This document shows positions 1 to 4,864 of a stretch of DNA of 7,024 nt, piece after piece. How positions within the stretch are numbered: the stretch's first letter is position 1; every line of letters starts with the position of its first letter. The DNA lies in NCBI GenBank assembly GCA_943354625.1, contig CALRCS010000036.1, positions 1 through 7,024 on the forward strand. The letters are read 5' to 3'. A program made the position numbers and the translations under genes. Below the pieces are notes generated by a model. It saw only the letters and a list, made by a program, of their open reading frames with translations, was not told the origin of the DNA and ran no database searches. Origin of the DNA: Candidatus Nomurabacteria bacterium. Lineage in GTDB: Bacteria; Patescibacteriota; Minisyncoccia; Phycocordibacterales; PALSA-1337.

Positions 1-13
1 ATTTAATATATAT

Positions 14-47
14 AAACAAAAAACCACCTTTATGTGGTTTTTTGTTT
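14..47 (-). terminator. Rho-independent terminator of the HU gene, potentially bidirectional
   Basis: The arms 14-27 and 34-47 form a perfect 14-bp inverted repeat around a 6-nt loop (28-33). In the minus-strand transcript the stem core is ACCAC/GTGGT, and the 3' arm ends in a run of six U followed by GUUU. That is the classic intrinsic terminator layout. It lies about 42 nt past the HU stop codon. The A-tract on the 5' arm mirrors the T-tract, so the element could also stop transcription entering from the left on the plus strand. Confidence 0.9.
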
Positions 48-89
48 AAAAGCTCGAGCGAACCTTTATTTCACCTATACTCAATAATA

Positions 90-362
90 TTATTTTACTG
101 CATCCTTCAAAGCCTTTGCAGCTCGGAACTTAGGAACCTTCATAGCTGGAACTTTGATAGCTTCTCCAGTTCGAGGGTTTCGAGCGTCTCTAGCAGCTCT
201 CTGTTTTACAGAAAAGATACCTAGACCCGCTATAGAAACTTCCTCACCCTTTTTCATAGAATCAATGATGGAGTTCATCACTGTTTCTACTGCTTGCTCA
301 GCTTGAACCTTTGTTCCACCGAGTATTACATGTACTGCGTCTATGATTCCTGCTTTATTCAT
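90..362 (-). CDS. hup: HU-family DNA-binding protein
   Basis: This 90-aa protein has the full length of the bacterial HU/IHF family, small dimeric nucleoid proteins that bind and bend DNA with little sequence preference. The N-terminal helical dimerisation half (about 1-40) starts MNKAGIIDAV. It is followed by the family core GLGIFSV (46-52) and the beta-arm with RNPRTGE (61-67), which includes the conserved Pro63 that intercalates into DNA. The C-terminal helix VPKFRAAKALKDAV ends the protein. The ATG at 360-362 fits the family N-terminus; there is only a weak GG upstream and no clear Shine-Dalgarno. The gene has its own promoter (418-445) and terminator (14-47), so it is probably monocistronic even though it follows rny on the same strand. 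Whether it is HU-alpha-like or HU-beta-like cannot be decided from the sequence. Confidence 0.97.
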   Translation of the reverse strand: MNKAGIIDAVHVILGGTKVQAEQAVETVMNSIIDSMKKGEEVSIAGLGIFSVKQRAARDARNPRTGEAIKVPAMKVPKFRAAKALKDAVK

Positions 363-417
363 ATAGTTTTTACCAATTAAATAAATTCAATTAATAATGA
401 TTTCTAACCTCTATATT

Positions 418-445
418 ATTATATAATAAGCCATCTTTTAAGCAA
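418..445 (-). promoter_or_regulatory. Predicted sigma70-type promoter of the HU gene
   Basis: On the minus strand, TTGCTT (440-445) is followed after 16 nt by a perfect TATAAT (418-423). Transcription would start near 411, giving a leader of about 49 nt before the HU ATG. The promoter lies wholly in the 105-bp rny-HU gap. Nothing else was seen in that gap, including any clear terminator for rny. Confidence 0.65.
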
Positions 446-467
446 TAGAGTTAAAATTACACACTTT

Positions 468-1997
468 TTATCTAGCAAAGTCAATTACTCTAGTTTCACG
501 GATAATTGTTACCTTTATCTCGCCAGGATACTTCAAATCCTTCTCTATTTTAAGGGCTATATCTCTAGCCATATTCTTTGCCTCTAGGTCAGTGACCTTC
601 TCTGGAGTAACAAAAATGCGTATTTCACGACCAGCTTGAAGTGCGTATGACTTTTCGACACCTGGGAAGGAATTTGATATAGCTTCTAGATCACCAAGAC
701 GTTTTAGATAGTTTTCTATACTATCGTGGCGAGCACCAGGACGAGCGCCTGATATCGCATCTGCTGTTTGAACAATACGTGATTCAACTGTTTCATATGG
801 GTATTCTTCATGATGTGATTGCATTGCTTTTACTATTTCTTCACTAGCGCCAAACTTTTGTAGTATTCTACGTCCTATATCTACATGAGTACCTGTAACT
901 TCATGATCTAGTGCTTTACCTATATCGTGGAGAAGGGCACCTGCTTTTGCTACAGCGACATTTGCACCGATCTCTTCAGCTATCATTCCAGCTATATGTG
1001 ACATTTCTATAGAGTGTTGCAATACATTCTGGCCGTAGCTAGTTCTGAAATGTAAACGTCCAACTATAAGAAGAATACGCGGGTCAAGACCTATAACACC
1101 ACATTCGTAAGCTGCCTGTTCACCTTTCTCTTTTATTGTTTTATTTATATTTGCTTGTGCTTCAGCCACTACCTTTTCTATTTTTGCTGGTTGAATACGT
1201 CCATCTTTTATAAGTTCTTCAAGAGATTGCTTTGCAATATGGCGTCTAACTGGGTCAAATGAAGATATAGTAATTGTTCCTGGAGTATCATCTATAATAA
1301 CTTCAACACCAGTCATTCTTTCAAATGCTTTTATATTTCTTCCTTCTTTTCCTATTATTTTTCCTTTTATTTCATCATTCGGAATAATAACTGATGTAGA
1401 CATAACATCTGAAGCTACAGAATTAGCCAAGCGCTGTATTGATGTTGAAAGTATTTCCTGAGCCTTTTTTTCTAGAACTTCCTCACCTGACTGTTCAAGT
1501 TTCTGAATACGTACAAGTAAATCTTGTTCCGCATTTTTCTCAGCTGTCTTTATAAGCGTCTGTCTAGCGTCTTCCATACTCATACTAGCAACTTTTTCTA
1601 ATGCTTGAGCTTTTTCTATATCAAGTTTATCAGCCTTTTCTCTAATGGCTTTTATCTCTGATATTTTTTGTTTTATATTTTCTACTTCTCTATCTATGTC
1701 CGTCTGTCTTTTATCCAATAGATCTTCTTTTTTAATTAAACGAGCTTCTGTTTGTTGCACTTTTTCTTCTTTTTCTTTTACTTCTACACGAGCTTCATCA
1801 AGATATTTTTTTGACCTAATATCAGCTTCGGTGGTAATTTTCTTGGCTTCTTCCTTTGCAGAAAGAAGCATTTCTTTTATTTCAAGTTCCATGGATCCCT
1901 TCTTACCCAAAGAGATGATCAGGCGCAGATAATAACCGATAGCAATACCGGCTACTCCTGCAATACTTAGAAATAAAGCTACTAATTTTAATGACAT
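468..1997 (-). CDS. rny: Ribonuclease Y
   Basis: RNase Y is a membrane-anchored endoribonuclease that initiates mRNA decay in many bacteria lacking RNase E. This 509-aa copy is close to the usual length (about 520) and has every expected part in order. These are an N-terminal transmembrane helix (about 4-27), a long charged coiled coil (about 35-190), and a KH RNA-binding domain with IIGKEGRNI (214-222, GxxG = GKEG). A metal-dependent HD phosphohydrolase domain follows, with QHS (327-329), LLHDIGK (355-361, the His357-Asp358 signature), His371, the HH pair 395-396 and TADAISG (411-417). The C-terminus has the family-typical GEIKVTIIRETR. The start ATG at 1995-1997 places the membrane helix correctly. 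It has no properly spaced Shine-Dalgarno; a GAGG lies 17 nt upstream, partly inside a hairpin (2000-2015). The gene follows clpP by 100 bp on the same strand with no convincing promoter in the gap, so co-transcription is plausible. It ends in TAG. Confidence 0.97.
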   Translation of the reverse strand: MSLKLVALFLSIAGVAGIAIGYYLRLIISLGKKGSMELEIKEMLLSAKEEAKKITTEADIRSKKYLDEARVEVKEKEEKVQQTEARLIKKEDLLDKRQTDIDREVENIKQKISEIKAIREKADKLDIEKAQALEKVASMSMEDARQTLIKTAEKNAEQDLLVRIQKLEQSGEEVLEKKAQEILSTSIQRLANSVASDVMSTSVIIPNDEIKGKIIGKEGRNIKAFERMTGVEVIIDDTPGTITISSFDPVRRHIAKQSLEELIKDGRIQPAKIEKVVAEAQANINKTIKEKGEQAAYECGVIGLDPRILLIVGRLHFRTSYGQNVLQHSIEMSHIAGMIAEEIGANVAVAKAGALLHDIGKALDHEVTGTHVDIGRRILQKFGASEEIVKAMQSHHEEYPYETVESRIVQTADAISGARPGARHDSIENYLKRLGDLEAISNSFPGVEKSYALQAGREIRIFVTPEKVTDLEAKNMARDIALKIEKDLKYPGEIKVTIIRETRVIDFAR

Positions 1998-1999
1998 AT

Positions 2000-2015
2000 G
2001 CGAATATCAATTCGC
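2000..2015 (-). promoter_or_regulatory. Hairpin immediately upstream of the rny start codon
   Basis: GCGAAT and ATTCGC form a perfect 6-bp stem with a 4-nt loop, ending 2 nt before the rny ATG. The only Shine-Dalgarno-like sequence nearby, GAGG (minus strand, 2018 to 2015), abuts the stem and shares one base with it. Folding would either mask that site or bring it next to the start codon. A role in control of rny translation is inference. Confidence 0.4.
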
Positions 2016-2097
2016 CTCGTTCAGACATTGTCAGGTGTTTCGGTATCTTTTAAGGGAATTGAAAAATTAAATTTATAACAAATTCACTGTATCACGA

Positions 2098-2667
2098 TTA
2101 AAGAATTTTGTCGATAAGGCCGTATTTTCGTGCTTCTTCTGAATCCATAAAGAAGTTTCTATCAACATCTTTTTCGATTTTTGATATTGGTTGGTTTGTA
2201 TTTCTTGCAAGCATTTTGTTTAGATTTTCTCGAGTTTTTAGAATATGCTTTGCACTGATTTCTATATCTGAAGCTTGACCCTCTGCACCTCCAAGTGGTT
2301 GGTGAATCATTATTTCAGAATTTGGTAATGCAAATCTTTTTCCTTTTTTTCCTGAAGATAAAATAAGTGCGCCCATTGATGCGGCTACACCAACACAAAC
2401 TGTTGATACATCATTTTTTACATTATTCATTGTATCAATAATTGCCATTCCTGATGTGACTACTCCACCGGGGGAGTTCACATAAAGAGTAATATCTTTT
2501 TTTGGATCCTCTGCTTGAAGGAATAAAAGTTGAGCAATAATGATGTTCGCAACATGGTCATCTATTGGCCCTGCTAGGAAAATAATATTCTCTTTTAAGA
2601 GTCTTGAGTAAATATCATAAGCCCTTTCGCCCATGCTTGTTTTCTCTATTACGGTTGGTATTAACAT
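2098..2667 (-). CDS. clpP: ATP-dependent Clp protease proteolytic subunit, Ser-His-Asn triad
   Basis: ClpP is the barrel-forming serine peptidase that degrades proteins unfolded by ClpX, ClpA or ClpC. The 189-aa product matches the family throughout: MLIPTVIEK at the N-terminus, the GERAYDIYSRLLK helix, YVNSPGG (oxyanion region), GVAASMGA carrying nucleophile Ser97, and MIHQPLGG carrying His122. The third triad position, Asp in most ClpPs (Bacillus Asp172), aligns without gaps to Asn171, codon AAC at 2155-2157. An in-frame ATG at 2698-2700 would add 11 residues and has AAGG nearby, but it falls inside the predicted -10 box. The start at 2665-2667 is therefore preferred; it also matches the family N-terminus. 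Its leader would be about 25 nt, AT-rich and without a Shine-Dalgarno. rny follows 100 bp downstream. No clpX is visible here. Confidence 0.95.
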   Translation of the reverse strand: MLIPTVIEKTSMGERAYDIYSRLLKENIIFLAGPIDDHVANIIIAQLLFLQAEDPKKDITLYVNSPGGVVTSGMAIIDTMNNVKNDVSTVCVGVAASMGALILSSGKKGKRFALPNSEIMIHQPLGGAEGQASDIEISAKHILKTRENLNKMLARNTNQPISKIEKDVDRNFFMDSEEARKYGLIDKIL

Positions 2668-2698
2668 ATATTTTAATTTTAAATTAAGTAATATTCTC

Positions 2699-2726
2699 AT
2701 AATACCTTATGTTTCATATTTGGCAA
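2699..2726 (-). promoter_or_regulatory. Predicted clpP promoter
   Basis: On the minus strand, TTGCCA (2721-2726, 5/6 to consensus) is followed after 16 nt by TATTAT (2699-2704, 5/6). Transcription would start near 2692, downstream of the upper candidate ATG and upstream of the ATG at 2667, which decides the clpP start. The -35 hexamer overlaps the outer edge of the tandem repeat at 2722-2796. Confidence 0.65.
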
Positions 2727-2796
2727 CCCGCGAAGCGGAGCTGTCATCGCATGATGGCAACCCGCGAAGCGGAGCTGTGGTCGCATGACCACAACC
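2722..2796. repeat. Structured GC-rich tandem repeat (two 34-bp units plus a partial third)
   Basis: Unit 1 (2722-2755) and unit 2 (2756-2789) share an identical first 23 bases and differ in only three of the last 11. Bases 2790-2796 resemble a third start (5 of 7). Each unit carries a small palindrome CCGC-GAA-GCGG (2728-2738 and 2762-2772). This contains GCGAAGC, known as an exceptionally stable DNA mini-hairpin. A 7-bp stem with a GCAT loop follows (2742-2759 and 2776-2793). The stems differ in sequence between units but keep pairing. The block is far more GC-rich than its surroundings and lies between the clpP and rsmE promoters. It resembles a REP-type intergenic repeat; whether other copies exist in the genome cannot be told from this window. 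Confidence 0.8.
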
Positions 2797-2797
2797 T

Positions 2798-2825
2798 TTC
2801 ACAATCTTGCACTAGGGTATATAAT
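2798..2825 (+). promoter_or_regulatory. Predicted rsmE promoter giving a leaderless mRNA
   Basis: TTCACA (2798-2803, 5/6 to TTGACA) and a perfect TATAAT (2820-2825) are separated by 16 nt. The expected transcription start, seven bases past the -10 box, is 2832, exactly the A of the rsmE ATG. This also rules out in-frame ATGs further upstream, which lie in the repeat. Confidence 0.7.
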
Positions 2826-2831
2826 TGTCGC

Positions 2832-3524
2832 ATGAGATTACATAGATTTTATAGTAAGGAAAAACTCGAGCAGAAGAGCTCGGTGCTTATTCCCGATGCC
2901 TCTTTATTAAATCAGTTAAAAAACGTTTTTCGGTTGACAAAAGGTGATGAAATTATTTTATTTGATAATTCTGGTTTTGATTTTCATTCTACTATTGATG
3001 CTTATGAAAAGGATTCTGTTTCGTTAATCATAAACAAAGTTAATGAAAATATCGTGCTACCGCTTAAGGAAACTTATCTTTTTGTTTCATTGGTGAAGAA
3101 AGACAATTTCGAATGGATCGTAGAGAAAGCTACCGAGCTAGGAGTTTCACATATCATTCCATTAATTTCCGAGAGAACAGAAAAGAAGGATTTTAATTCA
3201 GATAGGATTCAAAAGATAATTGTTGAGGCAGCAGAACAATCTGGAAGGGGGACTTTACCAATTCTTCATGAGGTCACTGACCTAGAATCTGCATTACATA
3301 ATTATGCTTATATAAAATCCATAGGCTGGCATACGAAAGCTCCTAAGTTTGTTTCACAAGACTTGGTAGAGACTATTGGTGCATATATTGGTCCTGAGGG
3401 TGGATGGTCAGATGCTGAAGAAGATATGTTTAAGGTTCACGGTGTACATACCAGATCTCTTGGTCCACAAATACTTCGCTCGGAGACTGCTGTTATTGCT
3501 GTACTTTCGAGATTGGTTTTTTAA
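2832..3524 (+). CDS. rsmE: 16S rRNA (uracil(1498)-N(3))-methyltransferase
   Basis: RsmE methylates N3 of U1498 in the 16S rRNA decoding region using S-adenosylmethionine. The 230-aa protein is near the usual length (about 240). An N-terminal PUA-like RNA-binding part starts MRLHRFY (1-7). A SPOUT-class trefoil-knot methyltransferase domain follows, with FEWIVEKATELGVSHIIPL (about 93-111), EAAEQSGR (132-139), the SAM-binding IGPEGGWS (186-193) and the knot motif LGPQILRSETA (210-220). The frame stays open upstream to 2709, but that stretch would translate the tandem repeat and match nothing in the family. The ATG at 2832 gives the canonical MRLHRF start. No Shine-Dalgarno precedes it, and the promoter position predicts a leaderless message. 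It is divergent from clpP and convergent with tig, with 2 bp between the stop codons and no obvious terminator. Confidence 0.96.
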   Translation: MRLHRFYSKEKLEQKSSVLIPDASLLNQLKNVFRLTKGDEIILFDNSGFDFHSTIDAYEKDSVSLIINKVNENIVLPLKETYLFVSLVKKDNFEWIVEKATELGVSHIIPLISERTEKKDFNSDRIQKIIVEAAEQSGRGTLPILHEVTDLESALHNYAYIKSIGWHTKAPKFVSQDLVETIGAYIGPEGGWSDAEEDMFKVHGVHTRSLGPQILRSETAVIAVLSRLVF

Positions 3525-3526
3525 TT

Positions 3527-4510
3527 TTATTTTATTGATTCTAGGAATTGGTAAGCTTTTTCATTTGTTAAAACAGTCTCCGCATAAGTGTAAGCTTGTT
3601 CAGGATTTGCGTCTTTATAGTGAGCCAAGATGTGTTTAACTTCTTCTTCTATTTCTTTTGCATCAACAATAATATTTTCTATTTTAATTATTTCATTTAG
3701 GATAAGCTGAAGTTTTGCTTTTTTCTCTGCATGTGGTTTCCATTCAGCTCTAAGGTCCTCAATACTTTTTTTAGCATGATTTAAATAGTCCTCGATTTTT
3801 ACACCCATGCAAGTTATGTCATCAGAAAACTGAGCTTCAATTCTTCGAGTCTCACTTTCAATAAGTATTTCAGGAATTTCCAAAACAGATGATAGAAGTA
3901 TTGCATCTGAAATAGCAATTCGACTTTTCTCTTTTGCATTCATTTTTTTATTTTCCAATAAGTACTTTTTTATTTCCTCTTTTGATTCTGGTGAATCGTG
4001 GTCATGTCCTGCATGGTCGGTATGTGATGCTTTTATTTTGACCAATGCATCCTCAATTTCTTTATCTGTAACCTCGAACTTTTCTTCAGGCTTTATGTTT
4101 TGTTCTTTTGAATGCTTTTTATAATCTCCTAGTTTTATTTCTGGAGTAACAGTGGTTACTATTTTGAACTCTAAAGGATTGTCTAAAGCAAGTTTTGTAA
4201 TACTAATTTCTGGGCGACCAATTGCATCTATTTTTTCACTTATAATAATTTCTGGATAAATTTTTGATATTGCTAGTTCTGCCATTTCTTCAAGTATCGC
4301 CATATCTCCAACTTTTGAGATCAATACATTTTCAGGAACTTTACCTTTTCTAAAACCATCTATTGTTACCTCATCATTTATATTCTGAAGTGCTTGCTTT
4401 CTAAATGTAGAAAATTCCTCTGCTTTTATTGAGCCAGTTATTTCAACCTTTGATTTCTCTAATTTCTTAAGGGTACACTTGTATGGCACATTGATTTTTA
4501 TATTATTCAT
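3527..4510 (-). CDS. tig: Trigger factor lacking the PPIase domain
   Basis: Trigger factor is the ribosome-bound chaperone that meets nascent chains at the exit tunnel. The N-terminal ribosome-binding domain is clear, with the signature GFRKGKVP (52-59) and the family sequence around EMAELAISKIYPEII and GRPEI. After TPEIKLGDYK (about 122-131) and VTDKEIEDALVKIKASH, where a FKBP-type PPIase domain of roughly 85-100 residues normally follows, there is only a short His-rich segment (His163, 166, 169, 171). The C-terminal chaperone arms come next (EIPEILIESETRRIEAQF, KIEDYLNHAKKSIEDLRAEWKPHAEKKAKLQLILNEI). This explains the 327-aa length against about 430 usually. ATG at 4508-4510 follows GGAAACT, a modest Shine-Dalgarno. 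A GTG at 4517-4519 would add three residues and coincides with the predicted transcription start. The gene is divergent from the toxin-antitoxin pair across a very short control region. Confidence 0.92.
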   Translation of the reverse strand: MNNIKINVPYKCTLKKLEKSKVEITGSIKAEEFSTFRKQALQNINDEVTIDGFRKGKVPENVLISKVGDMAILEEMAELAISKIYPEIIISEKIDAIGRPEISITKLALDNPLEFKIVTTVTPEIKLGDYKKHSKEQNIKPEEKFEVTDKEIEDALVKIKASHTDHAGHDHDSPESKEEIKKYLLENKKMNAKEKSRIAISDAILLSSVLEIPEILIESETRRIEAQFSDDITCMGVKIEDYLNHAKKSIEDLRAEWKPHAEKKAKLQLILNEIIKIENIIVDAKEIEEEVKHILAHYKDANPEQAYTYAETVLTNEKAYQFLESIK

Positions 4511-4526
4511 AGTTTCCACAGTTTAC

Positions 4527-4532
4527 AGTATA
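4527..4532 (-). promoter_or_regulatory. Predicted -10 box for tig
   Basis: TATACT on the minus strand (5/6 to consensus) predicts a start near 4520, one base before the GTG at 4517-4519 and about 10 nt before the ATG at 4510. No good -35 is visible; the position expected for it (about 4549-4555) touches the left edge of the antitoxin operator palindrome. Confidence 0.4.
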
Positions 4533-4541
4533 GATAGCATA

Positions 4542-4569
4542 TTGACAATAAATAACCGTTGTATATACT
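4542..4569 (+). promoter_or_regulatory. Predicted toxin-antitoxin promoter
   Basis: A perfect TTGACA (4542-4547) is followed after 16 nt by TATACT (4564-4569, 5/6). The start would fall at about 4575-4578, so the antitoxin ATG (4578-4580) would begin a leaderless or nearly leaderless message. This is one of the best consensus promoters in the window. Confidence 0.75.
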
Positions 4570-4577
4570 ATGGTTAT
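4552..4577. promoter_or_regulatory. Operator-like palindrome for antitoxin autoregulation
   Basis: This is a 26-bp imperfect palindrome centred at 4564/4565. Outer arms ATAACC (4552-4557) and GGTTAT (4572-4577) match perfectly, the core GTATATAC (4561-4568) is a perfect 8-bp palindrome, and 11 of 13 base pairs are symmetric overall. It covers the spacer and -10 box and ends one base before the antitoxin ATG. RelB/DinJ ribbon-helix-helix antitoxins, alone or with toxin, repress their own promoters by binding such palindromes. Binding to this site is inferred. Confidence 0.7.
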
Positions 4578-4850
4578 ATGAAAACAATACTTAATATAAA
4601 AGTAGATAAAGAAATAAAGGAACAAGCATTTGTGGTTGCTCGTGATATGGGAATTCCACTTAGTACACTAGCGAATGCTTTTCTTAAAAAGTTAATTAAG
4701 GAAAGATCAATGACTTTTACTGCGCCACTTAGACCATCGAAGAAACTCGAGCAAGTTTTAAGAAAGGCTGATATGGATGTTAAGAATGGTAAAAACCTAT
4801 CACCTGTTTTTACAGATGTAGACTCCGTGATGGAATATTTGAGAAATTAA
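4578..4850 (+). CDS. RelB/DinJ-family antitoxin
   Basis: This 90-aa protein starts with a ribbon-helix-helix fold: a beta strand (KTILNIKVD, 2-10), helix 1 (KEIKEQAFVVARDMG, 11-25), a turn (IPLSTLAN) and helix 2 (AFLKKLIKE, 34-42). The pattern matches DinJ/RelB antitoxins (helix 1, then a G(I/L)xxSxL turn). The RHH dimer would bind the palindrome at 4552-4577. The C-terminal half (about 50-90, with LRPSKKLEQVLRKADMDVKNG and ending VMEYLRN) should wrap and neutralise the toxin encoded 14 bp downstream. The ATG at 4578 is chosen over an upstream in-frame ATG at 4479 because the latter lies within the opposing tig gene and upstream of the promoter. No Shine-Dalgarno is present, consistent with a leaderless message. 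Antitoxin-first order is the standard one for this family. Confidence 0.88.
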   Translation: MKTILNIKVDKEIKEQAFVVARDMGIPLSTLANAFLKKLIKERSMTFTAPLRPSKKLEQVLRKADMDVKNGKNLSPVFTDVDSVMEYLRN

Positions 4851-4864
4851 TAAGATACTCTTAT
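4850..4864 (+). promoter_or_regulatory. Hairpin directly before the toxin start codon
   Basis: ATAAGA (4850-4855) and TCTTAT (4859-4864) form a perfect 6-bp stem with a 3-nt loop. It fills the gap between the antitoxin stop and the toxin ATG (4865). The only purine-rich stretch that could pair with 16S rRNA is inside the stem. The stem is AT-rich and so only moderately stable. A role in keeping toxin translation below antitoxin translation is inference. Confidence 0.35.

Noticed and set aside
1645..1932. Plus-strand open frame opposite the rny coiled-coil region
   Set aside because: It is Ser/Phe-rich, which is what the antisense of Lys/Glu-rich coiled-coil codons gives; rny is certain on the other strand.
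2080..2108. Inverted repeat AAATTC/GAATTT at the end of clpP as a terminator
   Set aside because: It is an AT-only-like 6-bp stem with a 17-nt loop and no T-tract following it.
2722..2796. Two direct repeats with variable segments resembling a mini CRISPR array
   Set aside because: The intervening segments are only 11 bp and are self-complementary parts of hairpins, there are just two units, and no cas gene is nearby.
2709..2831. N-terminal extension of rsmE starting at 2709
   Set aside because: It would translate the tandem repeat, lies upstream of the TATAAT promoter, and the family N-terminus MRLHRF begins at 2832.
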